DNA from: Gordonia sp. OPL2
Lineage (GTDB): Bacteria; Actinomycetota; Actinomycetes; Mycobacteriales; Mycobacteriaceae
Assembly (NCBI RefSeq): GCF_003797825.1
Contig: NZ_RKME01000006.1
Span: 124,001 to 188,000, forward strand
DNA: 64,000 bases
Reading direction: 5' to 3'
The notes under the pieces are model-generated. The model was not told the DNA's origin. It saw only the letters and a program-made list of their open reading frames with translations, and made no database searches. Each line of letters begins with the position of its first letter. Within the stretch, counting starts at the first letter, position 1. Made by a program: the position numbers and the translations under genes. Shown here one piece after another: positions 1 to 8,483 of the stretch.

Positions 1-71
1 CGTTGCGCGCGCTCCGCATTCGTCCTCGCCGCCCGCACCCGGGCTCTTCGAATCCGGCAGACCGGACAGAT

Positions 72-102
72 CGGGCCACGCTCCGTGATGGAGCGTGGCC
101 CG
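72..102 (-). terminator. hairpin terminator after mscL
   Basis: A perfect 13-bp inverted repeat (72-84 and 90-102) with a 5-nt loop lies 14 bp past the mscL stop codon. No clear U-tract follows on the minus strand, so it is a structural candidate rather than a textbook intrinsic terminator. Confidence 0.6.
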
Positions 103-115
103 AAGAGGTTGTGGG

Positions 116-874
116 TCAGCGTGAATGACGTCCGGGGGCGTCAGGGCCCTCCGGGTACTCGCCGGGGAACTGACCGGGCTGAGGATATGGACTGCCCTGG
201 TGCTGATTTCCCTGGGGCGGATAGTTGGCGGGAGGCGGATAGCCCTGCTGCGGGTAGCTTCCGGGCGGGGGATAGGAACCCGGTGCCGGTTGTGGCGTCG
301 GATACGGCGGGCCCGTCTGGGGTGATGGCTGCTGTGGTTGCGGCGCCGGCTGTGCCGGTGCGGGCTGACCCGTGGAGTCGCCCGGCGCGCTGAAGCGGTG
401 CGTCACACCGGGATCCACTCCGGTGGCCGGGGCGGCAGGCTCCTGCAGGTGCGGCGGGAGATCGGCCTCCGCCGCGGCCTTGGCCTTCGACGAACCGTTG
501 GGATCGAGGAGATCGCGGATCTCGGTCAGCAGCGCGACCTCGGTGACCTCGGCCTTCTTGGCGAAGCCACCCAGTTCGACGAGCTTGTTGTACGGCGCGA
601 TGATCAGGAAGTACACCACCGCGGCGACGATCAGGAAGTTGATCAAGGCGGTGATCACCGCACCGATGTCGACGAATGTCGACGGGTTGTCGGTGATCTG
701 GAAGCCCAGGCCCTCGGCGGCGTCCGTCCCGACGGGGATGGCGTTGATCAGCGGCTGGATGATCTTGTCCGTGAATGCCGTGACGATGGCGGTGAAGGCC
801 GCACCGATGATGACCGCGGTGGCCAATTCGATGACGTTGCCCTTGAGTATGAATTCCTTGAATCCCTTGAGCAC
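116..874 (-). CDS. mscL: large-conductance mechanosensitive channel MscL with long Pro/Gln-rich C-terminal tail
   Basis: MscL opens under membrane tension and releases solutes during hypo-osmotic shock. The N-terminus is canonical (LKGFKEFILKGNVIELATAV, then a second membrane helix around VITALINFLIVAAVVYFLII and the cytoplasmic helix ending in LLTEIRDLL). I chose the GTG at 874 because AGAGGA lies 9 nt upstream and MscL proteins begin at this helix; an in-frame extension to 979 has no support. The product is 252 aa, whereas family members are usually about 130-150 aa. The extra roughly 110 residues are a low-complexity tail rich in Pro, Gln, Tyr and Gly. It is downstream of the SAF-domain gene on the same strand, 171 bp away. 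Confidence 0.95.
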   Translation of the reverse strand: MLKGFKEFILKGNVIELATAVIIGAAFTAIVTAFTDKIIQPLINAIPVGTDAAEGLGFQITDNPSTFVDIGAVITALINFLIVAAVVYFLIIAPYNKLVELGGFAKKAEVTEVALLTEIRDLLDPNGSSKAKAAAEADLPPHLQEPAAPATGVDPGVTHRFSAPGDSTGQPAPAQPAPQPQQPSPQTGPPYPTPQPAPGSYPPPGSYPQQGYPPPANYPPQGNQHQGSPYPQPGQFPGEYPEGPDAPGRHSR

Positions 875-1045
875 GGTGTGCGGTCCTCTCGTATTCGGCT
901 TACCGCTCTTGTCCAGGTATTCGCGAGGGCGGATGGACACAGCCCACGGAGCATCGAATTCTCTGTGTGAACACGACAACCCTATCCAGGATCGTAAACG
1001 ACCGTTGCAGCGATTTCCGGAAACCGCGCCCGGGTAGCGGACACG

Positions 1046-1723
1046 TCAATGCATGACGACGGCCAGCGATGCGTCGAGACCTGCGGCGGCAACCCGATGT
1101 GCCGCCGATTCTTCCATCGCGAGAAGCACCGGGCGCCGGTCGGCACGGCCGCTCATCAGCGAGCCGTCGGCGGACGCGTGCACCGACAACGCCACCACGG
1201 CGGCGCGGGCGAGGACGGTCACCTCGGACCGGTCATCGTCGGCGGCGGTCAGGACGTCGACGACATCGCCCTCGCGTAACAGGGATGTCGTGGTCTCGTC
1301 CGACAGACGTACCGGCACCAGACGGGCGTCTCGACGGCCGGTCAGCTGGGCGGGGAGGCGCGGCGACAACAGTCGGGCGTCGGTCACGATCTCGCCGGCG
1401 TGTACGCGGCCGACCGTCGCGCGGCCGATCCCGTCCGCGGTCAGGCGCAATGCGCCACCCGGCACCAGGCCGCCGGTGACCTCCCGCAGCGCGAGATCGT
1501 CGGCGACGACGGCATGTCCGGGAGTCAGGTCCCGCGCTGCGACGACGACGGCCCGCGACTGTTCGCCGCGATGGCCGGTGACGGTGGTCGCGACCGCGAC
1601 GATCACCAGCAGAACCGACGCGAGGCGACGGGTGATCACCGATCGGGACCACCCTGGCCGGAGCGCGTGTCGGACGCGGTCGACGACGCGGGGGGACAGG
1701 GTGTCACGGGTTATCGGGCGCAT
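1046..1723 (-). CDS. SAF-domain protein (CpaB/RcpC-like), membrane-anchored
   Basis: This is a 225-aa protein with a basic N-terminus, one hydrophobic segment (about residues 31-48, LASVLLVIVAVATTV) and a SAF domain (about 57-120: VVVAARDLTPGHAVVADDLAL, then HAGEIVTDARLL). SAF domains occur in Flp-pilus assembly proteins CpaB/RcpC and in some sugar-binding proteins. No other pilus genes are here, so the role is unknown. The ATG is preceded at 7 nt by TACGGT, suggesting a leaderless transcript. It sits upstream of mscL on the same strand. Confidence 0.8.
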   Translation of the reverse strand: MRPITRDTLSPRVVDRVRHALRPGWSRSVITRRLASVLLVIVAVATTVTGHRGEQSRAVVVAARDLTPGHAVVADDLALREVTGGLVPGGALRLTADGIGRATVGRVHAGEIVTDARLLSPRLPAQLTGRRDARLVPVRLSDETTTSLLREGDVVDVLTAADDDRSEVTVLARAAVVALSVHASADGSLMSGRADRRPVLLAMEESAAHRVAAAGLDASLAVVMH

Positions 1724-1959
1724 GCCGGGGACCGTAGCCGCGGGCGGGGCCGGTGTTGCGGGCCGACGACGGATCTGTGGATGACGTGCCCGGCGAGAGA
1801 ACGGTGTGGATCACCGAAGCGCCGGGCCCGATTGGACCCGGCGGCGGTGATCGGGGAGAATGGGCCGCGGTGTGCCGGGAAGTCTGGTCGGCCCCCGCCC
1901 GCGGGCGGGGTCAGTGATCGCACGTGATCAAGCCATTCACGACGACCAGGAGTTCGCAC

Positions 1960-3249
1960 ATGTCGACCCCCGCCGCCCCCGATCCGACAACGACGTCCGC
2001 CGGCCATCAACCGTCCGCGAGGCAACGGTTTCGACGCTGGGTCTCCCTCGATGTCACCAGTGGTGCGCTGCTGCTCGTGGCCGCTGTAGCCGCCGTGGTG
2101 TGGGCGAACTCGCCGTGGCGTGAGGCCTACGAGTCCTTGATCTCCTTCGAGTTCGGCCCGGAATCGCTTCACCTGCATCTGTCGGTGGCGGAATGGGCGG
2201 CCGACGGCCTGCTCGCGATCTTCTTCTTCATCGTCGGTGTCGAACTCAAGCAGGAGTTCGTGGCGGGGAGTCTGCGCGATCTGAAACTCGCTGGTGTGCC
2301 GATCGTCGCCGCGATCGGCGGGATGATCGTGCCGGCACTGTGTTACGTCGCGGTCGTCGCGGTCTGGGATTCGGAGGCGTTGCGCGGCTGGGCCATTCCC
2401 ACTGCCACCGACATCGCGTTCGCGTTGGCCGTATTGGCGATCTTCGGACGTGGTCTCCCGCTGGCACTTCGCACTTTTCTGCTGACGTTGGCCGTCGTCG
2501 ACGATCTGCTCGGTATCACCGTGATCGCCACCTTCTACACGGAGACCATCGATTTCGTGATGTTCGGTGCGGCACTGCTGGTGATCGCGGTGTTCGGCGT
2601 GCTGGTGCGGCTCCGGCGACCGCGGCAGGCGTGGTTGATCCCCGTTGTACTGGTGCCCCTGGCGCTGGTGGCCTGGACGCTGATGCACGCGTCCGGAGTC
2701 CACGCCACGGTTGCCGGTGTCCTGCTGGGCTTCACGGTTCCCGCCATCGCCAGGTTCGGTGAGTCGAGTTCGCGGACACACCAATTCGACGTCGCGATCA
2801 GACCGACGTCGTCGGCCATCGCGTTGCCGGTGTTCGCGTTCCTGTCGGCCGGCGTGACCGTCGTCGGAGAATCCGGCATCGTGCAACCGGTCTCGATCGG
2901 CATCTTCCTCGGCCTCGTCGTCGGCAAGGTCGTCGGCGTGATGGCGGCGACGGCGGTCATGACCAGGTTCACGCCGCTGCGCCTGCCCGACTCGATCGGG
3001 GTCCGCGATCTCCTGCCGGTCGGCATGCTGACCGGCGTCGGGTTCACCGTCGCCCTGCTCATTGCCGAACTGTCCTTCGAGCACGGGTCCGACGACCACG
3101 CGTCGGCGGCCAAGGCGGCGATCCTGTTGGCCAGCGTCGTCGCCGCACTGGTCGCCGCGGCCCTGCTCCGCTGGGATGCCCGTCGGCAGCGGGACCCGGA
3201 CATGAACCGCGACGGCGTGGTCGACAGCGACATCGCCGTCATCGAATAG
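1960..3249 (+). CDS. nhaA: Na+/H+ antiporter NhaA
   Basis: NhaA exchanges cytoplasmic Na+ for external protons and supports pH and salt homeostasis. The 429-aa product has the family ion-binding motifs: PTATDIAFALAVLAIFG (Asp151) and AVVDDLLGI (Asp181/Asp182, matching E. coli Asp163/Asp164), plus about 11-12 hydrophobic segments. I chose ATG 1960 because AGGAG sits 7 nt upstream; a GTG at 1924 would add 12 residues without a ribosome site. It is transcribed alone and converges on the amino-acid symporter gene 18 bp away. Confidence 0.95.
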   Translation: MSTPAAPDPTTTSAGHQPSARQRFRRWVSLDVTSGALLLVAAVAAVVWANSPWREAYESLISFEFGPESLHLHLSVAEWAADGLLAIFFFIVGVELKQEFVAGSLRDLKLAGVPIVAAIGGMIVPALCYVAVVAVWDSEALRGWAIPTATDIAFALAVLAIFGRGLPLALRTFLLTLAVVDDLLGITVIATFYTETIDFVMFGAALLVIAVFGVLVRLRRPRQAWLIPVVLVPLALVAWTLMHASGVHATVAGVLLGFTVPAIARFGESSSRTHQFDVAIRPTSSAIALPVFAFLSAGVTVVGESGIVQPVSIGIFLGLVVGKVVGVMAATAVMTRFTPLRLPDSIGVRDLLPVGMLTGVGFTVALLIAELSFEHGSDDHASAAKAAILLASVVAALVAAALLRWDARRQRDPDMNRDGVVDSDIAVIE

Positions 3250-3260
3250 CGCTGCTCGGC

Positions 3261-3291
3261 GAACGCGTCACGTGCGACTGGTGACGCGTTC
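3261..3291. terminator. shared hairpin between convergent nhaA and AGCS symporter genes
   Basis: Perfect 11-bp arms at 3261-3271 and 3281-3291 with a 9-nt loop. The right arm lies within the last codons of the symporter gene. It is placed to end transcription from either side; no strong U-tract is seen. Confidence 0.5.
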
Positions 3292-4812
3292 CTTCTCGCC
3301 CGTCGGGTCGTAGTCCTCCCAGAACGTGGCGCCGGTGATGTCGAGTGCACGCGGATCGAACACGGGGTCCTTGCCTGCCTTCTGTTGCCGTTCGTAGTCG
3401 CGCAGCGCCTTGAACGCCGGTTGCTGCAGGATGATGATCCCGATGATGTTCAGCCAGGCCATCAGGCCGACACCGATGTCGCCGAGCGTCCACGCCTCGG
3501 TCGCCGTCGATACAGCGCCGAGCACGACCGACACCAGGATCAGCGCCTGCAGCGCCATCGTCAGATTCGAGCCGAGGGTGCTGCGGAGCGGGCGGATGTA
3601 GATCGTCGCCGACTTGCCCAGCAGGAACCGCAGATTGGTCTCGGCCATGTAGTAGTACGCGATGATCGTCGTCAGGCAGAAGAAGGCCAGCGACACCGCG
3701 ACGAAGGTCGATCCGGCGCCACTCCACAGCGTGTCGAAGCCGGTCTGGACGAAGGTCGGACCGACGGCGACGTCGGCGGGCAGCACCCCACCCTCGGCGA
3801 TGACGCGGCCGTCCTCCGTCTCTCCCTCGAACACCCGGTAGGCGCCGGTGGTCAGGATGAGGAAGCCGGTGGCCGAGCAGACGAACAGTGTGTCCACGTA
3901 GACGGCGAACGCCTGGACGAGACCCTGTTTGGCCGGATGGGACACCTCGGCGGCGGCCGCGGCATGCGGCCCGGTGCCCTGGCCCGCCTCATTGGAGTAG
4001 ATGCCGCGTTTGACGCCCCACATGATCGCCGAGCCGACGATCGCGCCGAACGCCGCGTCCAGACCGAACGCGCTCGCGAAGATCGTGCGGATGACCCCGG
4101 GTACCTCACCGGCGTTCATCAGGACGATGACGAGGGCGAGCACGATGTAGACGACGGCCATGAACGGGACCACGATCGAGGCGAACGCGGCGATCCGCTT
4201 CACTCCGCCGATGATGACGAAGGCCAGGATGATGACGGTGCCGACGGCGACCACCCAGGTCGAGATCCCCCATGCCTCGCTCATCGCCAGCGCCATCGAG
4301 TTCGACTGCACGCTCGGCAGCAGCAGCCCACAGGCCAGGACGGTCACCGCGGCGAACACCAGACCGTAGACCTTGAAGGCGCCCGCGGCGCGCGTGTGCG
4401 CCAACGCCCGGCTCAGGTAGTACGCGGGACCGCCGCGGTACTCACCGGTGAGGCGATCCCGGGTCTTGTAGATCTGGCCCAGCGTGCATTCGACGAACGA
4501 CGTCGACGCCCCGAGGAAGGCGACCGCCCACATCCAGAACATCGCGCCCGGGCCGCCGAACGCGATCGCGGTCGCGACGCCGGCGATGTTGCCGGTGCCG
4601 ACCCGACCCGCGAGGGACATGGTCAGTGCCTGGAACGACGAGACACCCGACGGCGACTTCTCGCCCCGGAACATCAGTCGGATCATCTCGCCGACCTGCC
4701 GAACCTGGACGAATCGGGTGCGGATCGAGAAGTAGACACCGGCCGCGAGACACAGATAGACCAGAGCGTTGCTCCAGATGTAGCCGTTCACGGTGCTCAG
4801 GAAGTCGGACAT
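3268..4812 (-). CDS. alanine/glycine:cation symporter (AGCS family, AlsT-like)
   Basis: Sodium-coupled importer of small neutral amino acids in the cytoplasmic membrane. The 514-aa product has about 10-11 membrane helices and AGCS signatures: RVGTGNIAGVATAIAFGGPG near residue 70, FWMWAVAFLGAS, and NEAGQGTGPHAAAAAEVSHP in the middle. The ATG at 4812 has AGGAG about 7 nt upstream. It is divergent from ruc across 231 bp and convergent with nhaA. Substrate (Ala, Gly or Ser) cannot be told from sequence. Confidence 0.92.
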   Translation of the reverse strand: MSDFLSTVNGYIWSNALVYLCLAAGVYFSIRTRFVQVRQVGEMIRLMFRGEKSPSGVSSFQALTMSLAGRVGTGNIAGVATAIAFGGPGAMFWMWAVAFLGASTSFVECTLGQIYKTRDRLTGEYRGGPAYYLSRALAHTRAAGAFKVYGLVFAAVTVLACGLLLPSVQSNSMALAMSEAWGISTWVVAVGTVIILAFVIIGGVKRIAAFASIVVPFMAVVYIVLALVIVLMNAGEVPGVIRTIFASAFGLDAAFGAIVGSAIMWGVKRGIYSNEAGQGTGPHAAAAAEVSHPAKQGLVQAFAVYVDTLFVCSATGFLILTTGAYRVFEGETEDGRVIAEGGVLPADVAVGPTFVQTGFDTLWSGAGSTFVAVSLAFFCLTTIIAYYYMAETNLRFLLGKSATIYIRPLRSTLGSNLTMALQALILVSVVLGAVSTATEAWTLGDIGVGLMAWLNIIGIIILQQPAFKALRDYERQQKAGKDPVFDPRALDITGATFWEDYDPTGEKERVTSRT

Positions 4813-4967
4813 GGCTGGCTCCTGGTGGATCGTGCGTGGACATCGTTCACGACATCGTGCATGGACGTTGCTTTACCGGAGCCTTACTTTTCCATGACCG
4901 GCGCGTGGCCGCAGGATTGTCGACGGACAGCACGGGAGAGGAGCATGGCATCGCCCTGACGAGCACG

Positions 4968-4998
4968 TATTGGCACTCGGAATGGTGGAGTGCCAATA
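4968..4998. promoter_or_regulatory. CIRCE operator (HrcA-binding inverted repeat)
   Basis: TTGGCACTC (4970-4978), a 9-nt spacer, GAGTGCCAA (4988-4996), with two further complementary pairs outside. This matches the CIRCE consensus (TTAGCACTC-N9-GAGTGCTAA) except for one symmetric base pair. It lies 46 bp before the ruc start codon, where HrcA would block transcription. Confidence 0.88.
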
Positions 4999-5043
4999 TC
5001 GGTTACACTCAGCAGCGATTCACTACTCTTCCGGAGGTTGTCG

Positions 5044-5364
5044 GTGCCCACTTACTCGTATGCATGCACGGCGTGTGACAACAAGTTCGACATCGTGCAG
5101 TCGTTCTCCGACGACGCGCTCACCGAATGCCCGCAGTGCACGGGCCGTCTGCGCAAGTTGTTCAACTCGGTCGGCATCGTCTTCAAGGGCAGCGGCTTCT
5201 ACCGCAACGACTCGCGGTCGACGTCGTCGTCGAGTGAGAGTTCGTCCTCCTCGTCGTCGGACAGTTCCTCGTCGAGCAGCAGCAGCACGTCGTCGGAGAA
5301 GTCGTCGGGTACCTCGTCGTCGTCGGACAGCAAGCCCGCCGCACCCGCGGCTGCCGCGTCCTGA
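5044..5364 (+). CDS. ruc: FmdB-type zinc-ribbon protein with Ser-rich tail; redox-regulated chaperone Ruc (Rv0991c-like)
   Basis: A 106-aa protein with an FmdB zinc ribbon (Cys8, Cys11, Cys29, Cys32) and a low-complexity Ser/Asp/Glu tail from about residue 57. It corresponds to M. tuberculosis Rv0991c, which I recall being described as Ruc, a chaperone that becomes active when oxidation releases zinc and the protein unfolds. GTG 5044 is chosen because GGAGG lies 6 nt upstream; a longer frame from 4990 would start inside the CIRCE operator. The gene is followed by a repeat element beginning at its stop codon, then the convergent folate cyclo-ligase gene, as in mycobacteria. Confidence 0.88.
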   Translation: MPTYSYACTACDNKFDIVQSFSDDALTECPQCTGRLRKLFNSVGIVFKGSGFYRNDSRSTSSSSESSSSSSSDSSSSSSSSTSSEKSSGTSSSSDSKPAAPAAAAS

Positions 5365-5404
5365 CCCTTCGAGACGCTCGCAAGCTCGCTCCTCAGGGAT
5401 CGGG
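5362..5404. repeat. dispersed GC-rich repeat abutting the ruc stop codon (copy A)
   Basis: About 43 nt beginning exactly at the TGA stop of ruc. It matches 29147-29189, which likewise begins at the TGA of the universal stress gene, with 3 differences in the first 41 nt after the TG. Not coding. Confidence 0.8.
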
Positions 5405-5413
5405 TGCCGCGCC

Positions 5414-5992
5414 TCAGCCCAGCTGCTGAAAACCCCCATCCGGGGTGAGCGCCCAACCGACACGGACATCGTGCGGGGCGGCGGGGAGAGACTCGACCAG
5501 CTCGTCGTCGTAGATCACCGCGACCGTCTCCGCGGTCGATCCGGCCAGGGTGCGGTCGTAGTAGCCGGCACCGCGTCCCAGACGCGTACCCGACTTGTCG
5601 ACGGCGTAGGCCGGCACGAAGATCACCGTGGCCGCGCGGATGGCGTCGCGGCCCAGGTGATCACCGGTCGGTTCGAGCAGTCCCCAACGTCCGCGCGCCA
5701 GCGAGTCCGAGCCGTCGTAACGCACCCAGTCCAGCGCCGTCGGTTCGCCCGCAGGTACCACCGGCACCAGCACGGTGACCCCGCGGTCGGCCAGCGCGTC
5801 CAGCAGAGCGACGGAGCCCGGCTCGGAGCCGAAGGGGACATACGCCGCGACCGTGACGTCGTATTCGAGGCGAAACGGTGCCGAGAGGATCCAGCCCGCG
5901 AGGTCGCTCGCGGCCCGCTGTCGCGCCGCGAACGGTCGCGAGACGCGACGCTCCTCGAACTCGGCCCGCAGCCGTCTCTTCATCGTCCGCAC
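5414..5992 (-). CDS. 5-formyltetrahydrofolate cyclo-ligase (MTHFS)
   Basis: ATP-dependent conversion of 5-formyl-THF to 5,10-methenyl-THF in one-carbon metabolism. The protein carries the signature GTRLGRGAGYYDRTL (substrate/ATP loop) and a basic N-terminus (KRRLRAEFEERR). GTG 5992 has AGGA 7 nt upstream (192 aa); ATG 5983, three codons in, would give 189 aa but has poor spacing. It is divergent from galU, with about 80 bp between starts, and convergent with ruc; this arrangement matches Rv0992c-Rv0993. Confidence 0.93.
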   Translation of the reverse strand: MRTMKRRLRAEFEERRVSRPFAARQRAASDLAGWILSAPFRLEYDVTVAAYVPFGSEPGSVALLDALADRGVTVLVPVVPAGEPTALDWVRYDGSDSLARGRWGLLEPTGDHLGRDAIRAATVIFVPAYAVDKSGTRLGRGAGYYDRTLAGSTAETVAVIYDDELVESLPAAPHDVRVGWALTPDGGFQQLG

Positions 5993-6073
5993 CCGTCCGT
6001 CCTCGCCTCGCCACCCGAAAGACTGAGATCTTCTCAACAGGATCTTCGCAGAAATCGCCATTAGGGTGTTCCC

Positions 6074-7030
6074 ATGAGCACCAGTGACGCGAGCCAGACT
6101 ACCGAGGCGTTCACCGAATACGAGTCCGTGCCCAACACCCCGCCGATCCCGCGTACCGCGGTGGTCCCGGCGGCGGGTCTGGGAACGCGATTCCTGCCGG
6201 CCACCAAGACAGTGCCGAAGGAACTGCTGCCCGTCGTCGACACCCCGGGCATCGAGCTCGTCGCCGAAGAGGCGAAGTCTGCAGGCGCAGAACGACTCCT
6301 GATCATCACCTCGCCTGGCAAGGACGGCGTCGTGGCGCATTTCGTCGAAGACCTGGTGCTCGAGAACACCCTCGCCAAACGCGGCAAGGCCTCGATGCTG
6401 GCGAAGGTCCGCAAGGCGCCGTCGCTGCTCGAGGTGGCCTCGGTGATCCAGGAGAAGCCACTCGGTCTCGGACATGCGGTCGGTTGCGTGGAGGACTACC
6501 TCGACGACGACGAGGATGCGGTCGCGGTACTGCTGCCCGACGACCTCGTTCTTCCCGGCGGTGTCCTCGAGGTGATGGCGCGCACCCGTCAGCGCCGCGG
6601 CGGCTCGGTGCTGTGCGCCATCGAGGTCCCCGGCGACCGCATCAGCGCCTACGGCGTCTTCGACGTCGAGGAACTACCGGACGCGAACAACCCGAACGTC
6701 AAGAAGCTGAAGGGGATGGTCGAGAAGCCGAAACCGGAGGACGCGCCGTCGAACCTCGCGGCTGCAGGACGATACATCTTGGATCGCAAGATCTTTGACG
6801 CACTCCGCCGAATCGAGCCCGGCGCCGGCGGGGAGTTGCAGCTGACCGATGCGATTGCCCTGCTCATCGACGAGGGCGAGCCCGTCCACGTCGTCGTGCA
6901 CCGCGGCACGCGGCACGATCTGGGCAACCCCGGCGGATACCTGAAGGCCGCCGTCGACTTCGCCCTCGATCGTGACGACTACGGACCCGACTTGCGTGAG
7001 TGGCTCGAGAAGCGACTCGCCGACGGCTGA
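6074..7030 (+). CDS. galU: UTP-glucose-1-phosphate uridylyltransferase
   Basis: Makes UDP-glucose from UTP and glucose-1-phosphate, for cell-envelope glycans, trehalose and the Leloir pathway. The 318-aa product has the nucleotide loop AAGLGTRFLPATK and the KGMVEKP and LGNPGGYLKA segments of GalU. It starts 6 nt after a TAGGGT -10 box, so the mRNA is probably leaderless. It is followed by glp, 127 bp on, on the same strand. Confidence 0.96.
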   Translation: MSTSDASQTTEAFTEYESVPNTPPIPRTAVVPAAGLGTRFLPATKTVPKELLPVVDTPGIELVAEEAKSAGAERLLIITSPGKDGVVAHFVEDLVLENTLAKRGKASMLAKVRKAPSLLEVASVIQEKPLGLGHAVGCVEDYLDDDEDAVAVLLPDDLVLPGGVLEVMARTRQRRGGSVLCAIEVPGDRISAYGVFDVEELPDANNPNVKKLKGMVEKPKPEDAPSNLAAAGRYILDRKIFDALRRIEPGAGGELQLTDAIALLIDEGEPVHVVVHRGTRHDLGNPGGYLKAAVDFALDRDDYGPDLREWLEKRLADG

Positions 7031-7157
7031 GTGCCCACCTCCATCGCCGATTCGACACATTTGATCGCAGCGACATCAGCGCGCCTCGGGCATCCGGCGA
7101 CCTGCGGCGGCTACCGTCGAGCGGAAATCTGTCAGCCGACATGGGGCGAGAGGTGAG

Positions 7158-8462
7158 ATGCGTTCGGTCGAAGATCATCTGACCCGGGTGACCGCCGCCG
7201 CGGTGGCCCCGCGACCCGTTCGGGTGGCGATCTCCGAAGCACAAGGCCTGATGTGCGCGGAGGAGGTCGTCACGGAGCGGCCGATGCCGGGCTTCGATCA
7301 AGCCGCGATCGACGGCTACGCGATCCGCGCGGTCGATGTCGACCTCGCGGGCACGATCGCGCCGGACGACGTGGAGGACTTCGACTCCGGAGGGGCCGAC
7401 CTCGCCGAGCTCACCCCGGGCGAACCGATGATCGTGCAGCTCCCTGTCGTCGGGGAGGTCGAGCCCGGAGCCCGGACGCCCACCCGACTGCAGCCCCGCC
7501 AGGCGGTCCGCGTCGACACCGGTGCGCCGATGCCCACCCTCGCCGACGCCGTGGTGCCCGTCCGCTGGACCGACGGTGGCGAGAAAAAGGTCAAGGTCGG
7601 CCACGCCGTGGAGAGCGGGGAGTACGTCCGCCGGGTCGGCGACGACGTACAGCCCGGCGATGTCGCCGTGCGGGCCGGATCGATCATCGGACCGGCGCAG
7701 GTGGGTCTGCTCGCCGCCGTCGGACAAGCGCGGGTGATGGTGCACCCGCGACCTCGGCTGTCGGTGATCTCGATCGGCAGTGAGCTCGTCGACATCGACA
7801 GGTCACCGGGCCCCGGGCAGATCTACGACGTCAACAGTTACGCACTCGCCGCTGCCGCACGCGATGCCGGCGCCGACGTGAACCGGGTGGGCATCGCCGA
7901 GCGAGAGACCTCCCGGATGCGCGAGGTCGTCGAGGCCCAGCTCATCCGGTCCGAGATCGTCGTCATCTGCGGGGCCATCGGCGGGAAGGCGTCGAAGGCG
8001 GTCGCCGACGCGCTCAGCGACCTCGGGGAACTGGAGATCGTCCGGGTCGCCATGCACCCCGGCTCGGTCCAGGGCTTCGGCCGGCTCGGCCGAGACGAGG
8101 TCCCGACCTTTCTGCTCCCGGCCAACCCGGTCAGCGCGCTCGTCACCTTCGAGGTGATGGTGCGGCCGCTGATCCGGATCGCGCTGGGCAAACGCCAGCC
8201 GATGCGCCGTGTGATCACGGCACGCACCATCGGGCCGATCGCGTCCGTGCAAGGGCGAAAGGGGTATCTCCGCGGCCAATTGATGCGCGACGAGAGGTCG
8301 GGGGACTACCTGGTGCAGGTCATCGGCGCATCTCCGACGGGGAGTTCCCACCTCCTGGCCGAACTGGCCGAGGCGAACTGCCTGATCATCGTCGAACCCG
8401 ATGTGGAGGAACTGGGCACCGGCGACGAGGTCGAGGTGGCATTCCTGGCGCAGCGGGGCTGA
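7158..8462 (+). CDS. glp: MoeA/gephyrin-like protein Glp, probable cell-division factor
   Basis: A 434-aa MoeA-fold protein (domains I-IV). Several MoeA catalytic motifs are altered: GFDQAAIDGYAI for FDNSAMDGYA, ISIGSEL for STGDEL, CGAIGGKASKAV for GGVSVGEYD, and LPANPVSA for LPGNPVSA. In corynebacteria the orthologous gephyrin-like Glp is reported to bind FtsZ and a membrane receptor, GlpR; the glpR gene is 1.5 kb downstream here. I therefore favour a division role over molybdenum insertion, although it could be annotated as moeA. AGAGG lies 4 nt before ATG 7158. The order galU-glp-rimJ-glpR matches Rv0993-Rv0996. Confidence 0.85.
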   Translation: MRSVEDHLTRVTAAAVAPRPVRVAISEAQGLMCAEEVVTERPMPGFDQAAIDGYAIRAVDVDLAGTIAPDDVEDFDSGGADLAELTPGEPMIVQLPVVGEVEPGARTPTRLQPRQAVRVDTGAPMPTLADAVVPVRWTDGGEKKVKVGHAVESGEYVRRVGDDVQPGDVAVRAGSIIGPAQVGLLAAVGQARVMVHPRPRLSVISIGSELVDIDRSPGPGQIYDVNSYALAAAARDAGADVNRVGIAERETSRMREVVEAQLIRSEIVVICGAIGGKASKAVADALSDLGELEIVRVAMHPGSVQGFGRLGRDEVPTFLLPANPVSALVTFEVMVRPLIRIALGKRQPMRRVITARTIGPIASVQGRKGYLRGQLMRDERSGDYLVQVIGASPTGSSHLLAELAEANCLIIVEPDVEELGTGDEVEVAFLAQRG

Positions 8463-8483
8463 CACCGAAATAAACTCGTCATC

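Noticed and set aside
3385..4959. 524-aa open frame opposite the AGCS symporter gene
   Set aside because: Asp/Arg/His-rich shadow product typical of antisense GC-rich DNA; the symporter has clear family motifs.
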